DNA from: Bacteroidota bacterium
GTDB lineage: Bacteria; Bacteroidota; Bacteroidia; NS11-12g; UBA955
DNA length: 53,245 bases
Direction of reading: 5' to 3'
Assembly (NCBI GenBank): GCA_030830065.1
Contig: JAURNR010000049.1
Span: forward strand, 1 to 53,245
The translations under genes were made by a program, and so were the position numbers. Every line of letters begins with the position of its first letter. The first letter of the stretch is position 1. The notes beneath the pieces were generated by a model that worked only from the letters and a program-made list of their open reading frames with translations, searched no databases and was not told the DNA's origin. Of this stretch, positions 1 to 8,903 are shown piece by piece.

Positions 1-3000
1 CATACAAAGACGCTCAAGAATTAGAAAGGATAGGGTTATTATTAAAATATGGGGCAGAAAAAACACAATACATTGATAGCATAAGGCGAAACATTAAGGG
101 TGAATATTTGCTCAATAAAATAATGCCATTAAGTTTAATAGATTTAAAATACAAAAAACTCAATCCTATTTTAGAACAATCACACCGTATTATTCTTACA
201 GAAGATTCAACGTTTGATCTTGATTTGGTTGGTTTTAATGATGATGTTTATATCGATAATTTATTGTTTGGCGTGAGCGTTCCTTTACAATGGCTAAGAA
301 CCGACTTCACACACATAGTACTTGACTCCAACTTGTATATAGGAAATATCAGTTCTGCTTCAGATTTAACTGAGCTTTATATGGTTTGTGGTGGAAAATC
401 TAATAGGGTTAATTGGAATGAACCAGTACCAATACCGGCCGAAGTAAGAAATGGAGTAGCCCTTGAAATAAAAATAGTAGTTCCTGAACTAGATGTGCGC
501 TCAGATTTTGTTGAAGCTACGTTGCCCGAAAGACAAGATTTCATCAGATTTACTTCAAAATTTCAACTGGGAGACTGGGTTTCAATGCAAACCCCGCCTA
601 ATTTATCTGACCCGAGTATAGAGTTACACCATTTTATTGATCCAGAACTAGGGCTTCCATATGCAGGTTTGTATACTATTCATTATGGAAAAGGAGATAT
701 GGGAAAAACTCGAACATGTTTGGAGAGACCTTTGATTTTAGTAGAAGGAATTGATTTCGGATATAAAGGATACCCACTGGGAAAGTTTGATAATAAATAT
801 GGAGAAAATGGATATGTTGATCTGTTAGAAGGTAAAAGTTGGCATGTTCCATCACAAAACTGGAAACAATGGGAGTCAATCGAAGATGCACCGGCAGTAA
901 TTCAAAGATTGCGCAATGAGGGTTTTGATGTGGTCTATGTTGATTTTTATGATGGTGCAGAGGATATGTCGGTCAATGCTGAGGTTTTGATTAATGTTCT
1001 TCAGGATCTTCAAGACCAACTTTGTGGTAGGGAAATGCACGTGGTGGGTGTGAGTATGGGAGGAGTTATTGCTGAAAGGGCTGTTAGACTCATGGAAAAC
1101 AGAAAAATCTCACACTGTATTACATCAATTACGGGTTTTGATGCACCTTTCCAGGGAGCAAACATTGCCTTAGGGCTTCAACATCTTGTTCGCTATTTGA
1201 AGAATTACTCTTCAGATGCTAAAGATTTATTTCATAGAGTTTTACGCAGACCTGCAACTCGCCAGCTATTGGCAAATCACGAATCTTCTAGCTATCTACA
1301 CAATAAAGCTCGTCAAAAGTGGTTGAGAGAAGATTCTCTATTCGGAAAATACCCAACGAAACCGTGGTTGTTCGCTGTTTCCAATGGAAGTTCAAATGGT
1401 AAGATGGCTAGAATGAAAATGAACAATTTAGCTGAAGTACAACCGGGTGGCTTTTTGGCAAGGTTACAATTAAGCTTTCCACTTTTTCTTGGCCTAACAA
1501 ACAACTATTTAGTTGATGTGTATGCTGAGAATTTTCACAACAAGTCAAAGGATGAATTTTACTCTGGTAGAATACATTTTTTGAAGAAATTCTATTCTCA
1601 TAAAGATAATTTATTGTGGGATCACGTAGCGGGGTCGTATGTTAAAAAGTTTGGTGTTTTTGAAGAATTAGGAAATTATAAATTACTAAAAACAAGTATT
1701 CTTTCAAGTCAAGATTGCTTTGTCCCAACAGTTAGTTCCTTGGATTTGAGCCACGATGAATATAATAAAAACACTCTTGCAGATGTTAGTTTTAAGGTGA
1801 ATCAAGTAGGAATTACTAATCAACTTACCAACGATATTAAAACGCCCTTTGATAGAATTTACACTCCTGCATCAAATCAACCACACGTGAAGCTAGATAG
1901 CAGCAAAGGAGGTAATATTGATTGGTTAATAAGTCAATTAAAATCAGTTTCTCATACTGAGTATGCAATGTCAAGAGAACAGGATTATAATTTTAGAGCA
2001 CCAAATATTCGGGTTATTCCATCGGTAGAAATGAGAGGTAATGGTACATTAGAAATTAATGGTGTTGGAGATTTTCCAAAGTTAACATCGGATGATTATA
2101 AAAAATTAAAACCCGTTGCCGAACGTAATTTCTTTGTAGGCGGATGTACAAATAGTGACATTTTTATTAAAGACTCTGCTCGTTTTTATATTGGTCAACA
2201 CAATCAGAAAACCACAGTTTACATAAGCTCATTGTCCAGTTTGTCTATCCAGGACGTGGGTAAAATAAACATTGTCAAAGGTGGCAATAAGTTAATTGTT
2301 CAAGCAGGCTCAGTGCTCGAAGTATCAGACAATTCAGAGCTCTACATAGGAAATGGTTCTCAACTTATTATAGAATCTGGCGCTACTCTCAAAATGGCAG
2401 GAGATAGTAAAGTTTATTTGGATGGTGATGCATCATTACTTCATATCAAAGGGCGCTTAGAGTTAGGTCCGGGTTATGTGTTTAAGCCAATGAAAAAGTA
2501 TTTAAACCAAATTGGGTTAGTTAAACTTACAAATGTTGGTTATGGATATGGGGATGCTCAAATTGTAGTAAAAGATAGCTGTGCAAGTTTTCAATTTTAC
2601 GGCAATGGACGCAATGGACATAGAAATATACAAATAGAGGGAAATATAGACCTAGACACCAACATAAGTAACATTGAAATTAGAAGAAGTTCGTTAGTTT
2701 TTGCTCCAACATCATGGTTGAATATAAATAATAACCTTCTCATGGATGAAGTTCTTTGTACAGCAGTGGAGTGGGCAAATAGTCCTTCGGGTTCAATCCA
2801 GTTTTTAGGTGATCAGTTGTTTGTCGAAGACGTTGAATTCTATTTTATGGATACTGCACTTTTGTTAAGTCCTGCTGACGGATCTAAATCGATATTTTTA
2901 AAGAGATTAAACTTCTATAATAACAATGTTGGATTATCTTCAAAAAACACAAGATTCTACCTGAAAGACAGCGATTTTGAGGATAATATTATTGGTTTAT

Positions 3001-3905
3001 CCGTATCCAATATTTGGAAAGAGTCAATGGTTCAAGGGTGTTATTTTACTAAGAATAGTACTGGGCTTCGTGCAGTTAATGCATCAGAACAAATGGGACG
3101 GTTAATTTTAGATGATAACTTATTCGAAGAAAATAGTGTTGGTGTACATTTTAAAAGAGTGTTAACAGGAATAAAATGTAATCAATTTAAAACCAACACA
3201 GTTGGGGTTTTAGCAAATGAATCGGTATTACATCTCGACAAAAAATACAACTGTAAAAGCGATGAGTTTAAAAGTGATTTCAACTGCGGATTCAACACGT
3301 TTGTCAACAATCGACAGAATGCTTTGCAGTTAAACAAAGCCGAAATGTTTTTGGATGGTGAGAATGCATTCTTTGTTAACCGCAAATTATATAACAACCA
3401 AAAGTATATTAAAGGTAGTATTCGCGTTATTGAAACAAAAGATTATTACGAAACACAAACAAAGAGAATTAAGCTTGGTGAGAACTTTTGGAGTCCAATT
3501 TCAAGCACTTTTAAAGAAGATTCTATAGGATTGAAGTTTATTAATCTTTCCAATGCATATAAGGTCAATTCTAATCTTAAATATTCGGCAAGTATAAAAA
3601 CCGAGTTTCCATTCGAAGCTTGTTATAAAGCAGATGACTACCGAAACTGGGATCAGTTTAAATGGACGGAGGAATCAATTGATCAACCAGAATTAGATCC
3701 GGAATTGGGTCCAATTGTTCAAGGGAATAAAATCAGAGTAAATGGTAATATTAGAAGTATCGATATATTTGATTTGAAGGGTTCATTATTACATCATTTA
3801 AGTAAAAAATCAATTTCACAAATCGAATTGCGCGAAGGGGTTTATATTGTTGTAATTAATAAAGGAACTGAGATTTGCTCATTTAAATTGGGTATTGGAA
3901 ACTAG
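1..3905 (+). CDS. T9SS-sorted lipase-like alpha/beta hydrolase with beta-helix-like region (5' partial)
   Basis: The ORF track starts at a TTG (108), but the frame has no stop back to base 3, so the true start lies left of the window. Numbered from the TTG, residues ~205-330 look like a PGAP1/lipase-type alpha/beta hydrolase: the strand LERPLILVEGIDF, then the nucleophile elbow GVSMGG with Ser316, then FDAPFQGANIALG, the usual post-elbow lipase segment. A downstream FVPTVSSLDLSHDE segment may supply acid or histidine residues. From ~675 to ~1130 short repeats with regular hydrophobic strands (e.g. GSQLIIESGATLKM) suggest a right-handed beta-helix. The last ~60 residues (IRSIDIFDLKGSLL...EGVYIVVINKG) match a type A T9SS sorting domain, so the protein is probably exported and anchored on or released from the cell surface. 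Substrate is unknown. Inference: a secreted esterase or adhesin-like hydrolase. Confidence 0.75.
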   Translation, partial: YKDAQELERIGLLLKYGAEKTQYIDSIRRNIKGEYLLNKIMPLSLIDLKYKKLNPILEQSHRIILTEDSTFDLDLVGFNDDVYIDNLLFGVSVPLQWLRTDFTHIVLDSNLYIGNISSASDLTELYMVCGGKSNRVNWNEPVPIPAEVRNGVALEIKIVVPELDVRSDFVEATLPERQDFIRFTSKFQLGDWVSMQTPPNLSDPSIELHHFIDPELGLPYAGLYTIHYGKGDMGKTRTCLERPLILVEGIDFGYKGYPLGKFDNKYGENGYVDLLEGKSWHVPSQNWKQWESIEDAPAVIQRLRNEGFDVVYVDFYDGAEDMSVNAEVLINVLQDLQDQLCGREMHVVGVSMGGVIAERAVRLMENRKISHCITSITGFDAPFQGANIALGLQHLVRYLKNYSSDAKDLFHRVLRRPATRQLLANHESSSYLHNKARQKWLREDSLFGKYPTKPWLFAVSNGSSNGKMARMKMNNLAEVQPGGFLARLQLSFPLFLGLTNNYLVDVYAENFHNKSKDEFYSGRIHFLKKFYSHKDNLLWDHVAGSYVKKFGVFEELGNYKLLKTSILSSQDCFVPTVSSLDLSHDEYNKNTLADVSFKVNQVGITNQLTNDIKTPFDRIYTPASNQPHVKLDSSKGGNIDWLISQLKSVSHTEYAMSREQDYNFRAPNIRVIPSVEMRGNGTLEINGVGDFPKLTSDDYKKLKPVAERNFFVGGCTNSDIFIKDSARFYIGQHNQKTTVYISSLSSLSIQDVGKINIVKGGNKLIVQAGSVLEVSDNSELYIGNGSQLIIESGATLKMAGDSKVYLDGDASLLHIKGRLELGPGYVFKPMKKYLNQIGLVKLTNVGYGYGDAQIVVKDSCASFQFYGNGRNGHRNIQIEGNIDLDTNISNIEIRRSSLVFAPTSWLNINNNLLMDEVLCTAVEWANSPSGSIQFLGDQLFVEDVEFYFMDTALLLSPADGSKSIFLKRLNFYNNNVGLSSKNTRFYLKDSDFEDNIIGLSVSNIWKESMVQGCYFTKNSTGLRAVNASEQMGRLILDDNLFEENSVGVHFKRVLTGIKCNQFKTNTVGVLANESVLHLDKKYNCKSDEFKSDFNCGFNTFVNNRQNALQLNKAEMFLDGENAFFVNRKLYNNQKYIKGSIRVIETKDYYETQTKRIKLGENFWSPISSTFKEDSIGLKFINLSNAYKVNSNLKYSASIKTEFPFEACYKADDYRNWDQFKWTEESIDQPELDPELGPIVQGNKIRVNGNIRSIDIFDLKGSLLHHLSKKSISQIELREGVYIVVINKGTEICSFKLGIGN

Positions 3906-3931
3906 GGTTTCCATTGGAAATTCAAATACAT

Positions 3932-3956
3932 AAGAGAGGGGTAACACCCTCTTTTT
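3932..3956 (+). terminator. Rho-independent terminator after the T9SS lipase gene
   Basis: Inverted repeat AGAGGG / CCCTCT with a six-base loop, followed by a run of T. It lies 27 bases after the stop of the lipase-like gene and before the promoter of the next operon. Flanking A and T bases can extend the stem. Confidence 0.75.
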
Positions 3957-4021
3957 GTCAATGAAGTGGGTAATATAAACGACAGTATTAGGCGGGATTT
4001 AGTTAAATCTATTATTGAGCG

Positions 4022-4029
4022 TAATTTTG
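4022..4029 (+). promoter_or_regulatory. -7 box TAATTTTG of the MBL-lpxK-gldH-yifB operon
   Basis: Exact match to the Bacteroidota -7 consensus TAnnTTTG, ending four bases before the ATG at 4034. At that spacing the expected transcription start falls at or next to the ATG, so the mRNA would be leaderless. No clear -33 TTG was found. Confidence 0.5.
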
Positions 4030-4033
4030 AAGA

Positions 4034-5449
4034 ATGAAGTTAACCTTTTGGGGTGCAGCACAACAAGTTACGGGTAGTATGCATTTACTACAACTTGAAA
4101 GCGGACTTAATGTGCTGGTTGATTGTGGTCTCGATTATGAAAATCGTAAAGAATTTGAAGCAAATAATGCAAAATTTCCCTTTGATCCGGCGAGTATAGA
4201 TTTACTCATTTTAACACACGCACATATTGATCACTCTGGGAACATACCGAATTTAATAAAACAAGGGTTCGCAGGTAACATTATTTGTTCAGAGCCTACC
4301 CTTGAGCTTAGTGATTACCTCCTTCAAGATAGTTTGAACATCCAAATGATGGAGGTGAGAAAAAAGAGAAAGCATTACTTCAAAAAGAAGAAAACTAAAA
4401 AGGTAAATGGGTCTGCTCCTCAACCCCTGTATTCAAAAAAGCATATTATAGATTTTATTGATATGACTATTGCCCTGAAAGATGGTGAAGTGTTTGAAAG
4501 TGAACATGGTGAGCTACAAATTGAGTTAGTTCCAGCAGGGCATATTTTAGGGGCAATGAGTGCTCGTTTAACCATCAAAGAAAATGGAGAAACTAAGATT
4601 ATAGGGTTTACCGGCGATTTAGGAAATAGGCATTCTAAATTAGTTCCAGACCCTATACCCATGGAAGGGTTACATTATTTAGTTTCTGAGAGCACCTATG
4701 GAGGAAGAAAGCACCTCAATGACAGTAGAAATGCAGAAGAAATCCTATTAGAAGAAGTCGTTGATACCTGCGTGAATAGAGGCGGTAAACTCGTAATTCC
4801 AGCTTTCAGTGTGGGTAGAACACAAGCAATACTTTTTACTTTGAACCAGTTGTTTGCAAGTAAGAAGCTGCCAGAAATAAAAGTATTCACAGATAGTCCA
4901 TTGGCAATTAAGTCAACCAGAGTGTATCAACAGAATTTAGAATATCTCAATCAAGAAGCACACGAATTTCAACGCAAACATGGTTCACTGTTTGATTTTC
5001 CGCTATTGCATGTAGTTGAGGATGAGCGTGAAAGTGAGTATTTGAGTGTACTTCCAGAACCGTGTATTATTGTTTCAGCCGCAGGAATGGTTGAAGGTGG
5101 AAGAATTCAAATGCATGTTAGAAACAATATTGGGCATCCTGAAAATACAATATTAATAGCAGGTTTTTGTGCCGAAGGAACATTAGGAGACAGACTCCTT
5201 AGAGGCCAAGATTTTGTTGAAATTAACAGAAAAGAGCGACCAGTGAAAGCTAAAGTCAGCCGTATAGATGTCTTTAGTGCTCATCCAGACCATGGTCAAT
5301 TATTAGATTATTTTAGAGAGTCAAATACAGGCTTTTTGGACTCCTTGTTTTTGGTACATGGTGAAGCAGAACAAATGAAAAGTCTTGCCGATGACGTTAA
5401 GGATATAAATGTTATTATGCCCCAAAAAGGGGAGTCTTTTGAATTGTAA
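4034..5449 (+). CDS. MBL-fold/beta-CASP nuclease-like protein (RNA-processing metallo-beta-lactamase)
   Basis: Residues ~62-67 hold the metal-binding HAHIDH motif, followed by a GD motif (GFTGDLG), the beta-CASP segment with AAGMVEGGRI near residue 350, and a C-terminal SAHPDHGQL histidine motif of the RNA-metabolising (RMMBL) domain. This order is that of the CPSF73/Ysh1-like bacterial family, predicted zinc-dependent RNA endo- or exonucleases. At 471 residues it has the usual length. A strongly basic insert (RKKRKHYFKKKKTKK, ~107-121) might contact nucleic acid. It is first in a tight operon with lpxK two bases downstream, and its ATG directly follows a TAnnTTTG box. The domain call is firm; the cellular substrate is unknown. 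Confidence 0.85.
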   Translation: MKLTFWGAAQQVTGSMHLLQLESGLNVLVDCGLDYENRKEFEANNAKFPFDPASIDLLILTHAHIDHSGNIPNLIKQGFAGNIICSEPTLELSDYLLQDSLNIQMMEVRKKRKHYFKKKKTKKVNGSAPQPLYSKKHIIDFIDMTIALKDGEVFESEHGELQIELVPAGHILGAMSARLTIKENGETKIIGFTGDLGNRHSKLVPDPIPMEGLHYLVSESTYGGRKHLNDSRNAEEILLEEVVDTCVNRGGKLVIPAFSVGRTQAILFTLNQLFASKKLPEIKVFTDSPLAIKSTRVYQQNLEYLNQEAHEFQRKHGSLFDFPLLHVVEDERESEYLSVLPEPCIIVSAAGMVEGGRIQMHVRNNIGHPENTILIAGFCAEGTLGDRLLRGQDFVEINRKERPVKAKVSRIDVFSAHPDHGQLLDYFRESNTGFLDSLFLVHGEAEQMKSLADDVKDINVIMPQKGESFEL

Positions 5450-5451
5450 AT

Positions 5452-6462
5452 ATGTGGTTTTTCATTGCTTTCACCTTTGCCGCTATATTGGTTAGAGGCT
5501 ATGTTCTTATAGCTTATCTAAGAAGGTGGAGGTTTGAAAAATTCAAACTAAGAAAAACACCCAGCAATATAAAAACCCTGGTTGTTGGTAATATACAAGT
5601 TGGGGGAACTGGAAAAACTCCGTTTGTAATGTTTTTATTGAATAACCTTCAGTTAAATATAGCTGTTTTATCCAGAGGTTATGGCAGAAAGTCAACAGGT
5701 TTTCAAAAGGTTACAAAGGAGTCGATAGCTACAGAAGTTGGGGATGAACCGCTAGAAATATTTAACAGCCACAATAAGCAGTCTGTTTATGTTTGCGAAG
5801 ACAGGCTTCAAGGAATTAGCAATATCGAAAAACAAGGGAAATACGACATGGTTTTACTAGATGACGGTTATCAGCATCTTCCTCTAAAGGCTCAAAAGAA
5901 TGTTATTTTAACACCATATGGTAGGTTGTTTACCGAGGAGTCATTTTCGTTACCAGTAGGCAGACTTAGAGAACTTCCAGGGCTTGCAGGAAAGTCTGAT
6001 ATTGTTGTAGTTACCAAATGTCCGCTGGATTTAAGACAATCTGAGGTACAAAAATTGGAAAACAGTTTACTGAAGTACACAAATGCGGTGTTTTTTGCAC
6101 ATTATTCTGTAGTTGGTCCAATTATTGGTCATAATGGTGAAAAATTTAATTCAAAAAGAGTAATTCTAGTTACAGGAATTGCGCCAACTTCCCTTGAAGT
6201 TAAAGGGGTGGAAGTGGTAAAGCATTTTAAATATGCCGATCATTTTCAATTTTCACAAAAACAGGTTAATAATTGGCTGGTTTTTTGCGAAAAGCATGAA
6301 ATTCAGGGGATAATATTTACACGTAAAGATAGGGTACGCATGTTGGCTGATGTAAATTTGTATAAACGATTAACCGATAGTTTAGAGGTCGGCGAGATAT
6401 TTACGGAAGTAGAAATTTTGTTCAACCAAACAGATAAATTGTTGTCGTTTATTAAAGAATAA
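5452..6462 (+). CDS. lpxK: Tetraacyldisaccharide 4'-kinase
   Basis: LpxK phosphorylates the 4' position of the lipid A disaccharide precursor at the inner membrane. An N-terminal membrane segment (WFFIAFTFAAILVRGYVLIAYL) precedes the P-loop GGTGKTPF near residue 50, and the family motif DDGYQH appears near residue 138. Length 336 aa is typical. The start is two bases after the stop of the MBL gene and gldH follows after five bases, so all are probably co-transcribed. The presence of LpxK implies lipopolysaccharide or lipooligosaccharide of the lipid A type. Confidence 0.93.
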   Translation: MWFFIAFTFAAILVRGYVLIAYLRRWRFEKFKLRKTPSNIKTLVVGNIQVGGTGKTPFVMFLLNNLQLNIAVLSRGYGRKSTGFQKVTKESIATEVGDEPLEIFNSHNKQSVYVCEDRLQGISNIEKQGKYDMVLLDDGYQHLPLKAQKNVILTPYGRLFTEESFSLPVGRLRELPGLAGKSDIVVVTKCPLDLRQSEVQKLENSLLKYTNAVFFAHYSVVGPIIGHNGEKFNSKRVILVTGIAPTSLEVKGVEVVKHFKYADHFQFSQKQVNNWLVFCEKHEIQGIIFTRKDRVRMLADVNLYKRLTDSLEVGEIFTEVEILFNQTDKLLSFIKE

Positions 6463-6467
6463 TAATT

Positions 6468-6950
6468 ATGAAGCATTTATTGTATTCTATTGTCATGATT
6501 AGTTTGTTCTCTGGGTGTACAGTCTCCGAAAATATATATTATGAACAGTTTGAAGCTGTGAATCCCGAATCATGGGAATGGGAAGATGCGAAGAAGTTTG
6601 AATTTGAAGTAACGGATAGCACTCACTTATTTAATTTGTTTAGTGGTCTTCGAATAGATTCAGACTACCACTACAGTAATATTTGGTTGGTTTATATTTT
6701 ACGAGGGCCAGGTGATTACATGCGAAAGGGTCAATTTCAAATGGTGTTATCAGATAATTTTGGAAAATGGACAGGAGAAGGAGTATCAAACTTGATTTCT
6801 TATCGAACACCTTTTATCAAAAATCAGCAATTGAAGAAGGGTAGTTACACCCTGGAAATATACCAAAACATGCGAGACGAAAGTCTTGAGCATGTAAATA
6901 ATGTAGGTCTTCAAATTTTAAAAGGCCAACTTGTTTTAGCAAGCAATTAG
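6468..6950 (+). CDS. gldH: Gliding motility lipoprotein GldH
   Basis: A 160-residue lipoprotein: the signal peptide ends in the lipobox LFSGC, so the mature N-terminus is a lipidated cysteine. The body (WEWEDAKKFEFEVTDS, YHYSNIWLVYILRGP, LKKGSYTLEIYQNMR) resembles GldH, needed for gliding motility in Flavobacterium and functionally tied to the type IX secretion apparatus. This fits the two T9SS sorting domains in the window. It sits between lpxK and the yifB-like gene in one operon. Identification rests on recognised family pattern, not on a catalytic motif. The organism need not glide, since gld genes also occur in non-gliding relatives. Confidence 0.75.
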   Translation: MKHLLYSIVMISLFSGCTVSENIYYEQFEAVNPESWEWEDAKKFEFEVTDSTHLFNLFSGLRIDSDYHYSNIWLVYILRGPGDYMRKGQFQMVLSDNFGKWTGEGVSNLISYRTPFIKNQQLKKGSYTLEIYQNMRDESLEHVNNVGLQILKGQLVLASN

Positions 6951-6969
6951 ACAATAAGTCGTTGAGGGG

Positions 6970-8517
6970 ATGGTAGTGAAAGGATATGCATCGGCATTGC
7001 ATGGAGTAAATGCAATTACAATAACGGTAGAAGCTAACGCTACAAGTAGTGCAGAACTTGGTACTTTTATAATTGGTTTACCCGATGCTTCTGTAAAAGA
7101 AAGTATATTTAGATGTGATGCTGCAATTCGCAATAGTGGGTATGAACCATTAAGGCAGAAAGCAGTTATTAATTTAGCACCGGCGGACATTAGAAAGGAG
7201 GGTAGCGCATACGACCTACCGATTGCACTTTGTATGCTTGCTAGCAACTTTCAAGTTGCTCAAGAGCATTTATCTGAATATATCGTGATGGGTGAATTGG
7301 GCTTAGATGGATCGGTTTTACCCATTAAGGGAGCCTTGCCAATTGCTATTCAAGCAATGAAAGATAAATTTAAAGGTCTTATTCTTCCCATAAGTAATGC
7401 TAAAGAAGCAGCCATTGTAAAAGATATCGAAGTATACGGGGTTAATAATCTTCGCGAAGCATCTGAGTTTATTAATGGAACTCGCACTTTGCAGCGTGTT
7501 ATTTCAGATGCCAGGGGGGATTTTCAACTTGCCCTCAATGATTATGATGTTGATTTTTCCGATGTACAAGGACAGGACAATGTAAAAAGAGCAATGGAGA
7601 TTGCAGCAGCCGGAGGACATAATATTTTACTTTTTGGCCCCCCTGGTGCAGGTAAAACAATGTTAGCAAAGCGGTTACCAACTATAATGCCTCCAATGAA
7701 CCTTTATGAGGCATTAGAAACTACCAAAATACACTCTGTTGCTGGTAGATTGGGTACAGATGCGAGTTTAATGGCAGTTAGACCATTTCGTGCACCTCAT
7801 CACACGGTTTCTGATGTTGCTCTGGTTGGCGGTGGGTCTAACCCACAACCCGGAGAGATATCATTAGCTCATAATGGAGTTTTGTTTTTAGATGAAATGC
7901 CAGAGTTTAAACGTACTGTTTTGGAAGTACTACGACAACCTCTGGAAGAGAGAAAAATTACCATCTCCCGCTCCAGATGGTCTGTAGACTATCCTGCAAA
8001 CTTTATGCTAGTAGCTAGTATGAATCCTTGTCCGTGCGGCTATCATAACCACCCTACGAAAGATTGTAAATGTTTACCGGGATCAATTTCGAGATACATG
8101 AGTAAAATTTCAGGTCCACTTTTAGATAGAATGGATATTCATTTAGAAGTGATGCCTGTTTCTCACGAGGATCTTACCAACAACGACAAAAACGGTAAAG
8201 AAAGAAGTGAAGATATTAGAAACCGCGTAATTGCAGCAAGGGAAATACAAGCAAAACGTTATGAAGATTTGAAAGGTGTTCATTGCAATGCAATGGTTGC
8301 AGCAAATAAATATAATAATTGGTTTGATCTTCCTGTTGCGGGCCAGTTATTGCTAAAATCGGCTATGCAAAAGTTAAATTTGAGTGCTCGAGCGTATGAT
8401 AAAATATTGAAGCTTAGTCGAACTATTGCCGATTTGGCACAATCTGAAGCTATTCAAATCGAACACGTAGCTGAGGCCATACATTTTAGAAGTTTAGATA
8501 GAGAAGAAAGAATGTAG
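6970..8517 (+). CDS. YifB/ComM family Mg-chelatase-like AAA+ ATPase
   Basis: A 515-residue protein with an N-terminal Lon-protease-like ChlI domain (MVVKGYASALHGVNAITIT...LPDASVKES), the Walker A GPPGAGKT at ~224-231, a Walker B LFLDEMPEF, a cysteine-rich CPCGYHNHPTKDCKC zinc-type insert, and a C-terminal Mg-chelatase helical domain (LNLSARAYDKILKLSRTIADL). ComM, the studied member, is a helicase that promotes branch migration during natural transformation. It is last in the MBL-lpxK-gldH operon. Its role here is inferred from the family only. It stops two bases before the stop of the convergent repeat-protein gene. Confidence 0.9.
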   Translation: MVVKGYASALHGVNAITITVEANATSSAELGTFIIGLPDASVKESIFRCDAAIRNSGYEPLRQKAVINLAPADIRKEGSAYDLPIALCMLASNFQVAQEHLSEYIVMGELGLDGSVLPIKGALPIAIQAMKDKFKGLILPISNAKEAAIVKDIEVYGVNNLREASEFINGTRTLQRVISDARGDFQLALNDYDVDFSDVQGQDNVKRAMEIAAAGGHNILLFGPPGAGKTMLAKRLPTIMPPMNLYEALETTKIHSVAGRLGTDASLMAVRPFRAPHHTVSDVALVGGGSNPQPGEISLAHNGVLFLDEMPEFKRTVLEVLRQPLEERKITISRSRWSVDYPANFMLVASMNPCPCGYHNHPTKDCKCLPGSISRYMSKISGPLLDRMDIHLEVMPVSHEDLTNNDKNGKERSEDIRNRVIAAREIQAKRYEDLKGVHCNAMVAANKYNNWFDLPVAGQLLLKSAMQKLNLSARAYDKILKLSRTIADLAQSEAIQIEHVAEAIHFRSLDREERM

Positions 8518-8519
8518 TT

Positions 8520-8903
8520 TTAATACATCAAGTGTATTTTTTCTTTATTTCTCCATTCGGCATCGTATTTACTCTCAGAGAAAAATATTATTAAATCTGC
8601 GTCGTATTTGCTATCAACAAAATAAACTAACTTCTTAGCGTCATACTTGCTATCGGTAAAAAACCAAATGCCTGTATTGTCTTTACAATCGTACTTGCTT
8701 TTAGCCTTAAAAACTATAAGATCTGCATCATATTTACTCTTAGTAACAAACACCTTCACATCCGCATCATATTTACTAGAAACAGAATACACGGTTTGAG
8801 CTTTTGAACATGAAAAAGCAAATAAAGTTGTTATAAATAATATATATTTCAAACTGGTCAAGGTTAAATTAACTTCCTTTGAAGCTAGGTTTTCTTTTTT
8901 CAT
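8520..8903 (-). CDS. Small secreted repeat protein, 7(1) septoil-knot-like family
   Basis: Six SKYDA(D/K/E/C) motifs recur every 13 residues, with one 16-residue interval (SKYDCKDNTGIWFFTD), each followed by a hydrophobic beta-strand. The chain ends WRNKEKIHLMY. From memory this pattern matches the Bacteroidota family named for a predicted 7(1) 'septoil' knot (DUF6150-like). A hydrophobic segment YILFITTLFAFSCSKAQ acts as signal peptide. The 127-aa ATG form overlaps the upstream enoyl-CoA hydratase gene by 35 bases. A TTG at 8852 would give MKYILFITTLF..., a cleaner signal peptide and a ~110-aa protein of more typical family length, so the start is uncertain. Function is unknown. Confidence 0.75.
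   Translation of the reverse strand: MKKENLASKEVNLTLTSLKYILFITTLFAFSCSKAQTVYSVSSKYDADVKVFVTKSKYDADLIVFKAKSKYDCKDNTGIWFFTDSKYDAKKLVYFVDSKYDADLIIFFSESKYDAEWRNKEKIHLMY
8560..8777 (-). repeat. Six imperfect ~39-bp coding repeats (SKYDA motif)
   Basis: On the plus strand the core GCATCATATTTACT and variants recur six times at about 39-bp steps, with one 48-bp step, all in the same reading frame of the small secreted protein. Codon variants between copies (GCGTCATACTTGCT, GCGTCGTATTTGCT) show the protein repeat is conserved more strictly than the DNA. Confidence 0.85.

Noticed and set aside
8560-8777. Regular ~39-bp repeats as a possible CRISPR array
   Set aside because: Repeats are imperfect, have no unique spacers, stay in frame and encode the SKYDA protein repeat.
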